64,000 bases of DNA from Heterobasidion occidentale. Its lineage: Eukaryota; Basidiomycota; Agaricomycetes; Russulales; Bondarzewiaceae. This document shows, in pieces, positions 20,633 through 32,825 of this stretch. The notes under the pieces are model-generated. The model worked only from the letters and a program-made list of their open reading frames with translations. It was not told where the DNA came from and did no database searches. The number at the start of each line of letters is the position of its first letter. The first letter of the stretch is position 1. A program made the translations under genes and the position numbers. The stretch spans positions 1,488,001-1,552,000 of the forward strand of contig JBCAQO010000014.1 in NCBI GenBank assembly GCA_039111635.1. The letters run 5' to 3'.

Positions 20633-21961
20633 GATATTGATTCGGGCCTTGACCTCCTCACATAGATATCCAGCTAAGTGCCAGCCTGTATTCCGATGCT
20701 TTCAGTTGAGAGAATCAAATATAAAGATTTGTGTACTGGCAAAGATCAATTAGGAGTAACAGTGAAATGATCATCATCGTTATGGCTCACATGTGGACCC
20801 AACTTGATGTAGTCGAGCCTTCGCTATCCAACAACATAGTCCATCCAAGTCGGCGCGCCAAATCAACGGCAAAAACAGTATTGTATTTAGCTGGCGGGCG
20901 CTCAAATAGGCCTCGTGGATGGCTTATGACTGCCAAGTACCAATGCTGTTCCGCCCTATCAGTCATGTCTCAGCAATGTAGTCACAGAACTAAGAAGCTT
21001 GCTTGCACTCATCATGTATAGGGACAATCAAGAACTTCTTGCTGAAGAAATTGACTCTATTTGTATGACTTTTGGCTGCTTCATAGCCAGCTCGTCTACA
21101 AAAAAAAATAAGCGATCTTCACAGCGCTCCATGAGATGTAACTCACAATTGCATATAGAAAAATGTGCTATATATGTGTACCTGGTCCATAGCAACAGAA
21201 TCCTTCACCCTTGACTTGGCATACCACAATCTTTGTGTTCATATGAGCGAGCACTCGGGTTTTGGATAAAATCAAACACTTACTTTAAACCAAGATTGAT
21301 GAGATTATCATTTAAGAATCTGCGAGGTTTTAGTCGCTCCATATCCTGTGGTCCGATATCAATCGCACCATGGCCAACAAAGGGGTAAGTCAAAATACTG
21401 TAGAAAGTCGAGAATAAGTGACAATTTGTATGTATTCATTGATACATACATCATGCGAGTGTCCGATCGAGCAGATGAGTCAGATTGCTTTGGCAAAGGT
21501 ACTTTCATGGGCAGCTCTACTTCAACATCATCATCTTCAGACGTGAGAGAACTGAGTGGAGAGGATGGAGGAATAGGTAATGCCTCTGAGACCGTTGGCA
21601 ACAAAGCATCCTCTAGAGCTGATGCTGGAGTATTTGAGGAATTGAAGAGAGGTGAGGGCGCTGGCACGGTTCCTGTGCCAGATCGTGGAAAACCAGTGTC
21701 AAGAGATGATGCTTGTGTGCAAGATGTTTTGGTTGGCTTTGAGCCAAGAGACAAAAGAGGCTTCGTTTTTGAGATATATTGTGGCGAGATTGTGTTCGAG
21801 GCTACCGCTATAGTTGAAGAATTTTTTGATTCATAGAAAGACTTCTGTCGGCGTACGGCAAATGTAGGATGCAAAGATGCTGCACTCTGTTGCAAGGGTC
21901 GTTCGGATTGTGTTGCATGTTTCCTATGGTATAATCTATATTGGCGGCGTATGGAAGGCAC
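20633..21961 (-). pseudogene. Ulp1-like SUMO protease gene, 5' and middle part
   Basis: Minus strand, reading down from 21961. A Ser/Pro-rich N-terminal exon (to 21450) is followed by a 52-bp intron and exon 21397-21284 with PFVGHGAIDIGPQDMERLKP and RRFLNDNLINLGLK (typical Ulp1 entry). Next come exons with RVNFFSKKFLIVPIHDE and QHWYLAVI (catalytic His, about 20941), then exon 20735-20633 with IFIFDSLN (catalytic Asp) and LAGYLCEEVKARIN, cut by copy B. The catalytic Cys exon is at 9808-9710. A TGA at 20704-20702, just after DSLN, is an additional nonsense change. Introns are about 50-75 bp and keep phase. The start codon is not settled: the first in-frame start here is GTG, and exons upstream of the solo LTR (for example 23048-22942) may belong. 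Confidence 0.85.
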
Positions 21962-21976
21962 GCATATCAGACTTAT

Positions 21977-22791
21977 TGTTAAGCCCTAGTCTTCGCACGT
22001 GATGTGCCAGGAGGCTCCTGAGTCACTGAGGGACGTGCCAAATCCAAGTGCGTCCGATGAAAGCACCAGCGGCTAACTGTATGCGTAATTCAGAATGCAC
22101 GAGGGATTCGTGATGGTATCGTGTTTCCAGGAAAGCACAAAGGTTTTCCCACAGGTGTGAGGGTACGACCTGATGCGGACCTGGATGACAGTAGATGTGC
22201 TGCCCACTAAAGTCGAGATAGAATACTGCTAGTCCTGTGTAGAACTCAGCCAGTATTGAGATGACGACTGAGTGGTTGAGGATGACGATAGAGAGAAGTG
22301 CAGGGCAAGTTGAACTGATGCTCAAGCAAATGTTCTATTGACAATCAAAGGTCTGGCTTGTTGGCAAAGACTATGATGTAGCAGAGGTATGGCTAGTACC
22401 AAAGGTCAAGGGTAAGAACAGGTGGGGGAGTAACAAAGGTGAACGAGCTGGCGAGACAGGTCTCTGGCTCGTTCTATATATACGTGATCCGCTTTAGGGC
22501 AAGATCTACAGAAGGTCTGTGCTTCTTAAGGTACCGAGGTAAATAGAAGTAAACGATCAACGATCAAAATGATGCAATCTATGATGTGATCAGAGAAGCA
22601 TGATGCAATCAATGAGGTCAGTGATGTAACCAATCGTTAATCCAGGAACGAAAGATAAGATAAGATAACTCAATGTCTGTTGGTGAAGTCAAGGGGTCGG
22701 TCACCGGGTATAGGTCATATCCGTTGGTCATAGACCGCATGTCATATGATCAGGTGATCATATATCATGTGTTATGAGCCGGCTCTTAACA
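21977..22791 (-). repeat. Solo LTR of the copy D family (815 bp) with CTTAT duplication
   Basis: TGTTAAG...CTTAACA ends, flanked by CTTAT (21972-21976 and 22792-22796). Clearly homologous to the LTRs at 39635-40456 and 47723-48539, with more differences. No internal region is present, so it is the product of LTR-LTR recombination. It lies just upstream of the Ulp1-like coding region. Orientation is given as that of copy D. Confidence 0.95.
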
Positions 22792-23547
22792 CTTATGCAA
22801 TGGGGCACAAAGCAGACTTGGATAACACCCGCTTAGTGTGCGCAAGAGGTGATGGCACTCGCAAGGTGCTGGGTGGCAGAGACGCACTAGCATAATCTTG
22901 TGTGAGAAAGGCTGAGATCGTGCATGAGAGAGTGAACATACCTCGCCGACACAAACCCCATAACAGCGTGCATCCTCACCACAAGATCCTTCGGCGGTGG
23001 TTTCTTCATGGAGCGAGCTAGCTCCGCATCTTCAGGATTCAATAGCATGATTTGTCTGGACGTCGAAAGGCTGAAGTGATGGACATTTGAAGTTTACTCG
23101 TCAAGCATAGCAGTTCTGCAATGAGCAAGACTGAGTGATGTCGGTCACCTGATACCACCTGCAATGAGCAAGTGAATACCTTTGTGGAAGGGGAGACAGA
23201 TGTTGAGAGAGTCGCAGAAAGAGGAGGTCCGTCACGGAGTGCATTGTGGAAATGGCCAGCCTGGCAATGCCCAAAGCAGCTAAAGTTTGCCAAGGGAAAT
23301 TCCCCACGTCCTGGAAATATCCGGATGAGGTGTATGAGTGTGTATGGCTGGTTATACACGACCTTATTCACCTTCATGACCTACGATGACTACATTTGTT
23401 GCAGGCTCTCGAACGAAGACTGCGTTAGACAATTATGCTCTGATGAGGGAAGGCTTTGCACGTTGTTGACACATCATATTTGATCATGGACTTGTGGCAA
23501 CCTAGTACATCGGACTGACACGATGGGGTTTGTCCTGCTCGCAGTGA
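22792..23547 (-). other. Possible upstream exon(s), otherwise unassigned
   Basis: Minus-strand ATG at 23048 opens a coding-looking exon (PEDAELARSMKKPPPKDLVV) to 22942, followed by a good donor GTATGT. It may be the first exon of the Ulp1-like gene, with the solo LTR falling between exons or inside one. The rest (23050-23547) shows no supported gene. Confidence 0.35.
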
Positions 23548-24210
23548 GTGAAATTGCGTCTCGTGTGTCTATTTAATCTGATCTGCCCCTCCCACATATT
23601 GATATGCCCTTTGGCAATGTACCACATCACTCTAGTGCCATATCAAAGGAAGATGAGTGAACAATGCTCTTGCAATCATAACAACAGGTTGGCATTCCCT
23701 GAGTTGCCTAGCATGCCAGACAGGATCGACGTGCCTCATTTCAGAGTGTTTCTCGACGGCAATGGTCCCCTGTGCCACGTTCTCTTATCTACTGTTCACC
23801 AGCTTGACGATGACCAGATGGAAGAACATCCCTGCATCATGCCTTGGTGCTATTCTATCCCCCTCACCCTCATGAACAAGGCTATGGCTTTCTTCGAGTC
23901 ACTGCGGCACCCCGACGGCTCACCCATTGTCTATCCTACACATGAGAAGGATCTAGAGATGTCGCCGAGACACATGTGCAAATACACGTACATCTGGAGG
24001 CTGCGGCGTGCGTTTCTTAAGGCAATTTACGCGGCCAGTTGCAATGATCAGATGGGAAGTAACTGGCGATGGCCAAAGATCCACGGGTACCTGTATCGGG
24101 AGTACTCTGGTTACGGTCACAATCACGCACAGCGAATGCTCTATCGTGAGGATGAGCAGGCGGTGGGCCAGGTTCCTTACACTGTGCTGGACATGGCCCA
24201 AATGAGTTGA
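23548..24210 (+). CDS. Hypothetical protein, unrecognised
   Basis: A 220-codon frame. The better start is probably the internal ATG near 23653 (MSEQCSCNHNN), giving about 185 residues ending ...TVLDMAQMS. Composition is protein-like, with aromatic, charged and His-rich stretches (WRWPKIHGYLYREYSGYGHN). No domain recognised, no signal peptide or membrane segment seen. Opposite-strand and other-frame ORFs here look like shadows. Could be an exon of a larger decayed gene. Confidence 0.45.
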   Translation: MKLRLVCLFNLICPSHILICPLAMYHITLVPYQRKMSEQCSCNHNNRLAFPELPSMPDRIDVPHFRVFLDGNGPLCHVLLSTVHQLDDDQMEEHPCIMPWCYSIPLTLMNKAMAFFESLRHPDGSPIVYPTHEKDLEMSPRHMCKYTYIWRLRRAFLKAIYAASCNDQMGSNWRWPKIHGYLYREYSGYGHNHAQRMLYREDEQAVGQVPYTVLDMAQMS

Positions 24211-27200
24211 GTGTTTTGTTTTATCTGAGAATGTGGCTTGCTGATCGTACTTGGTCCTAGATTGGGCGGCGCTGCTCAACAGAGACATAAAACAAAGGGG
24301 ATGGCGATCCTTTTTGTGGTGACATATCAGCCAAGGTTATGATTTGTTTGGAGAAGAAATTGTCAGGATGTGGTTCGCATGGCGCAAACACAAGTACTCC
24401 ATCAGCGGGGACCAATTTCTGTTCGATGATGATATCCCGCCTTGCGTCCCCAGTCTAGCATCCGGAACACAGGAAGCAGAGGAGGGTGAGTCAGCTGAAT
24501 CTAGAATGGATGTTAGCTGACTAGAAGGCATGGTGACAGTTGATCTTGTACAATCCAACGACGAAGGCTCTAGTTTGATCCATGTTGAAGCGGATAGAGA
24601 GCAGTCATTGTGATTAGGACAGGTCATCCCACTCGATTGAAAAGACAGATTTTTCAAGTTCCACCATCTCTGATTGTATGAGTGCTTCATATTGTGGTCA
24701 GTTGGCAGTCGTGTGCTTTGTCTTGTGTTGTATGTTTATGAGTAGTCCCCACTGAGAAGTTTTGTATCATGATGTACAAAAGAACGTGGTTATTTGGTGT
24801 TCATATTAGTGATGCCGATGAACATTTGTTGTCTATAATGCTGCGTGGTTGAAGCCTTGCTGTGTATGGTGGTCAAAGTGTCGTTTTATTCATTCTGCAC
24901 GACAATGGAGGTTCCCACAAAAACTAAGCTCCGCACAAAAACTTGAGAACACACAAAAAACTAAGCTCCCCCACGAGACTGCACAACCCCCGAACACACA
25001 AGAATGACATCGCACACGAAAAACAAAATCACACACACATATTACATCTCGGTCAAGCGCACACGAGACTGACCAGTGTTGCGTATCATAAACTGTTTCG
25101 CAAAAAGATAATAAAAGTTGAATGTGGATCACTCTAGTCTCTATGCAAACATTCTATTCTTGCTAACATATGTCCTGGACAGAGCTGCGCACCTCTTCAC
25201 TATGCTGTGCCACTGACACATCCATGGCTCGTTGCGCAAGGCGTCCCCGATCTCGAAGACAGTGGCGAGGCCACCCTCAATAAACTCAACACCCTCATTG
25301 TTACTCATCTTCTTTGTCCTCCTGCCCGCCCCGACTCTGTCCCGTCCCTGCCACAGGACACGCTACCGGCTACTAGAAAATCACTAAGTACTACACAATG
25401 CAAGCCCTCTGCATCGCCAGGTCCACCTTGGCGCGGTGCCCTAACCCTCGCCTCTAGCTACAGCACTACAGACGTGCCTGCCGGATGCAGAGCGCATGCT
25501 CTGTGTCTTGTTCACGTTCACGCCGTTGCCTTGCATGGCGGTGGCCTTGCAGTCCGCATGCTGGATGAGGGACACTTTGTGGATGCAGATCAAGATGGAA
25601 AAGTGGGAGAGTGCGGTGATGGAGTGCTTTGAAGGCACCTTTAAGAGGTGCAAATGCGACACAAAGGAATTGGAGGAAAGAGGGGGACATTATCAGAATG
25701 GGGTGCCAGCCACAGTGTCGCCGTATCACGTTGGAAGCTTGTCATTGATGATGAGCAGCCACAGCTCTGCCCCAATCGCATGTGCACCGCTCCCAGTGAC
25801 CTTTGTCTTCGCGAGGGTGTTGGCGGAGAGCAAAGGCTTGAAGAGCCAGAAAATCTACGTTAGGGAGCCCAGATCATTCATGAAGAACTTGTATGCCTGC
25901 GGCGCAAAGGGGCACGTGTCAGCCGGTGTGTGGGAACACGAGCTGTTGAAGCCAAACCAGCGGAGCACACCAAAGGAACCACTGTATGTCGCTGGATATG
26001 ACAATCAGATCTTTATTTGCGCCATAGAGCGCTGTCTTTGCATCCAGCTTGTTGTACATGCTCGCAAATATCTCGGGGAGGTGTGTCTGCTACGGCTGTG
26101 AGTATGGTGTGGTCACGGCAGCATCGAAGGGACAGGGGCACGTACATGGAACTCCTTGAGCATCGACTGTTCGCTTTCTGTGAACGTCTGGGCCGGTAGG
26201 CTCCGGAACTGCTGACTCAACGTGTGTTCTCCTTTCCTTGCTGTCGCATTTCGTGTGGTCACGCTTGAGGGTGTAAATCGAAGATCCCCGTGTCAACTGT
26301 GTGTATGCGGCGAATGGAATGTGACAAAGTCCATTTCTTCATGTAGTATCTTACCGAAGAAGACAAGGCAGTTGAGCAGTTCGGAACCATGCGCCACATG
26401 GCTGGCATCAACGTCACTCAAAACAAGGACGAGGAGCGTGCGTGGGCAAGAACACGGGCACAAAGACGAGGGGGAGCCAGGCGAGGCAATGGGCAATGGC
26501 AACAACGAGGATAACACCAAGGAGTGATGGAGGGAAGAGTTCACAGGATAGGCAATGCAAATTGCTTCAGGGAAAACTGGCTGGACAACTTGCATAAACT
26601 AGAATAGCATTCCAGTTTAAGTTACCTCCTCATTAGCTTCTTTACAATTTATGAGAGTGAAGACAACATACCGCGCTGTAGGGCCCTCTGAGACATCTTC
26701 TCTGCCACGTGAATTTTGACCCCAGACCTGCAAACCGTATGAAATGTCCTGTCTTTTTATCCCACTGCCTACGTCTCCAAATTCACTGCTCTTTCACCTC
26801 TCTCCCCTACCTCTTCCCTCCTTCCAACAGTGCCAATGTAACCCTCGGCATCAATATCAAGGCTGTGGTTGTAGATCAGGGATGCGGCAGAAAAGACAAC
26901 AAAAACCCTACAATTCTGCACAAACAGATTGAATGAACCCACAATCAGGCAGATGATGTTCAAAGAAAAAATGGATCTTGCCCCGCAGCGCGTCAATGTG
27001 GAACGAGGTTGAGACTTGAAGACGGTACCAAGCATATTTGGGGTTCATGATTGAGAGTAGGCTGTGATGTGTGGTGAGGGTGCGAGGAGCGCAAACGAAA
27101 CACGAAGTGTGAAAGGGTTTAAGGAGAAAGGCAAATGCAAATGGAGAGCGAGTATGGTGAGCAAATGAATGCAAGTGCAAACAGATGGTAGTTGAGGACG

Positions 27201-27768
27201 TCACATACCTGACACATATCCCCAACGACGTTCTTGCATGTCGAACAATCGATGTGCACTTTCAAGGCAGCGCATTGTTCTTCCATCCACCAAACTCGAC
27301 AACAGCGTACGCAGTGGCTTCTGTGAGCGTGGCAAGATCCGTGTTCTACGCCCCAATGAGCATGATATGCCTCAGTAGCCCAAAGATGATTGGTACGTGG
27401 ACCTTATTAAAGTCATATAGAATCCCTCAAGGCGACTGATGAGTTTGTTGGAGAAGGTGAGTTCAGGTATAAGCATAAGGCCACGCTTCTTCGACCAGAA
27501 GATTGAGGCAAAAAACCGGAGAAGATGTCCTCTGCTGCAGCAAAGGCGGCTCATCGCTCAGCAAATGTGAAGCGAATGTGAAGCGATGATGAGAGATCCA
27601 GCGCGATGCCCAGTCCGTCTTCCTCTTGATGCAGAGGATGATCTCAGTAGCATCACAATTTGTAGGTCCAGTCTCGTTGTGAATATTTTCCATCATTATA
27701 TGCAATGTGGTGAAGCAGCACGCTGCCTGATGGAGTTGCAAAGAACCACGGCTTAAAAGTAGTGGATA
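24211..27768. other. Unassigned sequence, only weak ORFs
   Basis: Several frames of 80-200 codons occur on both strands (the longest is 25496-26101, plus), but none has a convincing composition, splice pattern or start. 24880-25130 is rich in CACA/GTGT tracts. 26000-27740 has short ORFs only. Likely old decayed host sequence; no gene is supported. Confidence 0.4.
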
Positions 27769-29064
27769 TCTGGAGGAAAATTGCTCTCAGAAAGCTGCTC
27801 GTTGGGAGGTTAGATGGGGACAACACATTTCTGGAGGAACATCGCTCTCAGAAGCCGCGCGACGCCATTGGGCTATGGCTGCTTGATGGCAGGGTGGGAC
27901 GCAAAGGACAAGGGCCTACGAGCAATGCATTTCTGGAGGAACCTCGCTCTCAGAAAGCTGATTGCCAAGAGGATATATGAAGATGGCCTGGGAACATCAC
28001 ATTTCTGGAGGAACCTCGCTCTCAGAAATGTCTCTCGACAGCCGCAAACCACGCGCCACCGTCTGATTGCGGTAGCTCGATGGCAAGGTGCGATGGAAAG
28101 AGCTTCGGCCTATGGGCAATGCATATCTGGAGGAAGGTCACTCTCAGAAAGCTGGTTGCCGGGAGGATAAATGGAAAGGCTCTGGGGACAACACATTTCT
28201 GGAGGAAGGTCGCTCTCAAAAAGCTTGACAGGACAATAGAGGTGGCCGGCAAACAGCACATTTCTGGAGGAAAGTCGCTCTCAGAAAACTGCTCGTTGGG
28301 GGGAGAGATGGGGATAACACATTCATTGAGGAAGATGCTCTAAGATATGTGTCTCAACAGCTGCGCAACACCATCTGACTACACCCGCTTGATGGCAGGG
28401 TGGGACACAAAGAACGATGGCCTATGGGCAGCACATTTCTGGAGGAAGGCCGCTCTCAGAAAGCTGATTGCCGAGAGGATATATGAAGATGGCCTGGGAA
28501 CATCACATTTCTGGAGGAAGGTCGCTCTCAGAAATGTCTCCCGACAGCCGCTAAACACGCGATGCCGTCTGACTACGGCTGCTTGATGTTGGGGGAATGA
28601 CAACGCACTTCTAGAGGAAAATTGCTCTCAGAAAGCTGCTCAACAGGAGGATAGACGGTGGCGGAGTGAGAGCAACCCATTCCCGGAGGAGGGTCACTCT
28701 CAGAAATTTGTTGATAGAGCTAAGAGCTGGTAATATGACGATGTCCGTACAGACATTCGGCCAAAGAGTGACCGTGGGACCAAAATTGCTGACCGTGGGA
28801 GCGGAGCTCACATGACTTCAAGTTGTCCCACTCATAGTCCTCAGGCGGTCGTCGTTGGGCAGCATCGTGTTTCGCGGCTGTCTAGGCAGTTTCTGAGAGC
28901 ATTTTTCCTCCAGAATTTGTCTTGTGGAGTCCTTATCGGTTGAAAGCTTTATTCCTTTGTCTTCAAGTCTCCCTTTCCTTCCAGTCATCCCGTGGTCGTC
29001 ACTGGGCGGTACCATGTTTCCGCGGCTGTCTAGGCAGTTTCTGAGAGCGTTTTTCCTCCAGAAA
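27769..29064 (+). repeat. Field of 27-bp imperfect palindromes (11 forward, 2 inverted copies)
   Basis: Consensus TTTCTGGAG-N8-CTCTCAGAAA, whose outer arms (TTTCTG/CAGAAA and GAG/CTC) pair. Forward copies begin near 27769, 27828, 27930, 28002, 28124, 28197, 28261, 28437, 28508, 28609 and 28680. Copies with the opposite core are at 28890 and 29038. Spacers are 30-150 bp and partly repeat as well (a phrase near 27965-28000 recurs near 28470-28505). No coding role: the short frames through it are broken and shift. It ends about 110 bp before the ATG of the next gene. Confidence 0.8.
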
Positions 29065-29173
29065 TAGTCTTGTGCCGCTCTTGTGCCACATCTGTTGAGA
29101 CCTCTACTTTTTGTCTCCTTCACGTCAACGCACTTTCCTCCAGCAATTGTTCCGCTTCAATCTTTTCATCACA

Positions 29174-31885
29174 ATGAAAGCCTCTGTCTCCCAAGACCAA
29201 TACCCCTGGGTTGAAGTCACGAGGTTGCAGCAGTCGGCATGGGTAGTTGTCACATTTTGCCCCTACCCTACCATGAGTTCCACATCTTACATCTCTAGAA
29301 ACACATTTACCCTGCCAGCGGACGTGACCTTTGACACTGATCTATCTCGTGCCAGACACCTGAAACTGTACAATTGGGCAGTAGATCCAGCTCCTCATGA
29401 CTCGCGTTTTCCCTGGAGGCCCTTCATCCCAGTTGATCCTGGATCCATCAGGGGTGACCCTTTGGAATGGATTTTTCCAGCCTCCGAAGCAAGTCATGAC
29501 TTTTATCACTTCCCTTCTCGGACCATTTGCCCAGGATTGGTCAAGGCACACAACCAGATCAGAGCTTTTATCATCCGTTGTACCAGTGCGTTGAGAGACA
29601 TTCTTGACTGGGATGGCAACCGGCCTCTCAAGGTTAGTGTGTTGCAGGAAGGGATTGTCTATCCCTGGAAAACTGAAGAGGATGCACATATCACCTTTTG
29701 GCAATTACATTGTCCCTTTCTCGACTGCTTTAGATTCATCAGCTTTCTTGTCTGGAGGATTGAGCAGGGGTTTGTGCCGAAAGTGAGTGCTTTACAGGAT
29801 TGAGGTTTCTGCTCATATCTCATGTCTTGCTTTCTAATGGCGTGATCGTTCTAAGGATCAGGCCTCTTTGTCATTTGCTTTCGACCAACTGGATAAGTTC
29901 ATCTTGGGTGCTTGCATCCATAGAGTCACCATTGTCACACAGGGCTATCCAACCTTGGGTCCCGAAATGAAGACGACTTGGGAGCTTCTCAAGCTCGCAC
30001 GAATCAATATTGCATACTCTTGGAGCACTCGACAAGCAGGAGAGGTTAGTGCATTCAGTGACCTCAGGCCCGATTGGTGGCGACTTAACAGGAAACCGTT
30101 CACAATTGTGTCCTACAAACCCCCACCACAGACAACGTACCTGGCAATGTTGTGGGGTGACAATCGTGGCATCATTGGCTCCAAAAAAGACAGAAGATGG
30201 GAGGATCACTACTGTTCAGCCTCTTATCTATCCACAGACGATTGCATCAATGTGCGCATGTTTTACATGGAGATGCAGATTGGGCTGGATGAGGACGACA
30301 GTGATGCTGAAGATCGTGAAGGTTGCACTGACCCTCCCTCCATTAGGGGGCGTACTTTCCACCTGATCAACTGTGATATCAGCCATCTTTGCCCAGAGAA
30401 AAAGCATGCAGAAATACTCAAGAAGAGAGCAGTGTCTAACAGTCGCCTTTCTGCGGTTCTCCTATACAACCATGATCGCATTCCTCGTTCTGCCCTGTCT
30501 TGACCTGCCCTCCTCCGCCAGCCCCTCCTCCACCAGCCCCTCCTCCACTAGCTCCTTCTCCGCCTGCCTCTCCTCTACCCGCCCCTCCTCTGCCTGCCCC
30601 TTCGCAACATCAGCTGTCAAATGTGTTGCCTGGTAGCAATACGTTGTACGGAGGTGGTACATTGTCTAGCGGCAACACGTCACAGGAGGTGCAGATGCAC
30701 ATTGACACCCCTGGTGCAGTGTCATCATCATTCCAGCCACACTCTGAAGATCATGTTCAAGGCGTTGGACGGTCCGAGTCATCCGAGCATCTCAGGTATG
30801 CATTTTCTTCAACCTCAGAGCGCAAAAACATTACTGACAAATATTTTTGGTGCACAGCACAACAACAATGCTAGTTGACTCGCAGAGCCAGTATATGGCA
30901 ATGGATATCAATTTGGAGGACCGGGGCATGGGTTTGTCTTTGTCATCAGGCCCTCCATGCATTGTGTTGTCTGACTGCAATGTGATGTGGGAAGGCTCGT
31001 ATGAGCAGGATGTGGCGATGAATGTCAACTTGGAGGTGGAGGACCGGGTTGAAGACCATTCTTCATCCAGTCATGCTCTTGTCAGCTTGAATGACGATCC
31101 AAGCGAAGACGATGTGAGATTCCCGTGTTCTCCAAGCCCTGTCATCATTTATGAGGAACATTTGGAGGTACACGCAGTCACATCCACTGATGTTGTCAAC
31201 AGGGAGAATTATCCTCCCGCCTTTATTGCTGCGCTTTTCCTGAAAGTCTACCCCGCACCTCCCGGCAGTGAATTCTTAGGAGGGCACTGGATAGCACCAG
31301 AAACCTTTCAATCTGAAAAAATGCTCATTGTCTTTCCTAGGACGCTTGCGTACTTAGACAGCATCAAGGAAACGACTTCGGGAGGTTGGGCTCCCTATGC
31401 ACCATTTGACGTTAGACCTCTGGCTATCAACACTGGCTTCTTGGGTATCTCACGTCAAGCTTTATCCACTCACTGAGATCTGGTTGCTAGCCATTTTGGA
31501 ATGGAAGGCCTTTGAAGTTGAGGCGTTGCTGGAGGTGATGTTTGCAGCATGGGATGTCGTTCCATCTCAGTTGGAATAGCATGTGGGGGTCAGCAGAAGA
31601 TCGTGGCCAATGCTGAACACCGTACAAAATGAACCTCGTCCCAACTGGGTGGATGGAGACAACTTCCTCATAGGCGAGCGACAAGACTCTCTCTCCTCCT
31701 TTGGCCAGCTATATCAGGAGCGGGTTTGATGGCTCCTGCGACAACCCTACACAAGACGTCTTGTGGCATATGGTGGCCTGGCTTGGCACCTTGTCATCCA
31801 TTTTGGGTCCAAGGACATAGTTCAGAGCTACCTGGAGGGGCCAAGTGAGGCATACACTGTCTGGGGTGAACGATACACAGCTAGA
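29174..31885 (+). pseudogene. Unrecognised multi-exon gene, decayed and truncated by copy C
   Basis: Exon 29174-29782 (starts MKASVSQDQYPWVEV), intron 29783-29855 (GTGAGT...CTAAG), exon from 29856 (DQASLSFAFDQLDKF). A frame change lies near 30,500 at a Pro-rich tract, then exon to 30795, intron 30796-30857, and an exon continuing in frame to 31476. Beyond that the coding signal moves to another frame (LTEIWLLAILEWKAFEVEAL) and then a third, which reads ...SEAYTVWGERYTAR right up to the LTR of copy C at 31886. So copy C inserted in or next to its coding sequence. Function unknown; the Pro-rich repeat (30,505-30,610) is the only special region. Confidence 0.6.
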
Positions 31886-32715
31886 TGTTAGGACCGCGTC
31901 CTAACACGTGCTTCGCATGTGAGTGGATGGGCTGGTCAAGTGCTTCGGACTTGTTGCAGACTCGGATCGTTTTCTATGACTCTTTACCATTTACATGCTA
32001 ACGCATGAACGCTGACCTTTGGTTCCTGATTCTTGATGTGGACAGACATTGGTTCCTGACCCCCGTTCCTGGTTCTTGATCGATCGAAGATGTGGATGGA
32101 CATTAGTGATCGGATTACTATATTTGGTTATACGGCAGGTGGATGAGGTATTCTAGCTTACGGATCTCGATCGTTGACTTCGGTACCTGAGAAGAGCACG
32201 GACCAGATCGCGATCCTGCCCTAGACACTTCTGTACGTAAATAGCCGAGATGAGCTTCTAAGAAGCTCAGCTCGTTCACCTGTAATACACTCGATCTCTG
32301 CACTGCACCCGGCGTCTGGCTACATTCTTAGCCCACGCTTCGTGATATCAGTCAGAACTGAGAAACTCTATGCACGGTCTGATGAAGCACTGGACTCGTC
32401 TCCCTTCCCTCACCTCCCTCTACACTTCCGCTTCTATACGGGCTAGCTGCCTACCGTGTTCTCTGTTGGTCACCCCCTCGTGTCTTCTGTTGGACTGGAG
32501 AAGATCATCCGGTCCTCCTCATCATCGAGAAGACCTCGAAGATCACCTTCTCAATCTCTTCGAGAACAAAGCCGACAGCGACCCCGAGTTCCTCGAAAGA
32601 GCCAAAGACGATCCATCGTCTTCATCCATTGGAGTCTACGACTATACGAACCAGTGGAGGTTTAGCCTAGGGACCCTTCGTGCATCGGTGCACGTGATAG
32701 GTCTCCGACCTAACA
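31886..32715 (+). repeat. 5' LTR of copy C (830 bp)
   Basis: Starts TGTTAGGACC and ends CGACCTAACA (inverted TGTTAGG/CCTAACA). Contains AGCTCGTTCA at 32269-32278, which pairs with the primer site, about 30 bp after an A/T-rich TATA-like TACGTAAATA. Confidence 0.88.
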
Positions 32716-32717
32716 CT

Positions 32718-32727
32718 TGAACGAGCT
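32718..32727 (+). promoter_or_regulatory. Primer-binding site of copy C (self-priming type)
   Basis: TGAACGAGCT, two bases (CT) after the LTR, is the exact reverse complement of AGCTCGTTCA at 32269-32278. Copy D has the same pair. Confidence 0.75.
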
Positions 32728-32825
32728 CTTTTATCCCTACCCTATTCAAGCTGGATCCTCAGCAGAGACAGCTCTTTCTCTCATCCGTCAACAACATTTA
32801 GCAATCGCCAACAGGGTAAACCTAA

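Noticed and set aside
21348..21836. 162-codon plus-strand ORF
   Set aside because: Opposite strand of the Ulp1-like N-terminal exon, which has matching splice sites and downstream catalytic exons.
25496..26101. 201-codon ORF as a gene
   Set aside because: Composition is uneven, no domain or splice context, and competing frames of similar length overlap it.
27769..29064. Heat-shock elements (TTC..GAA)
   Set aside because: The spacing between TTC and GAA is five bases, not the two-base alternation of heat-shock elements.
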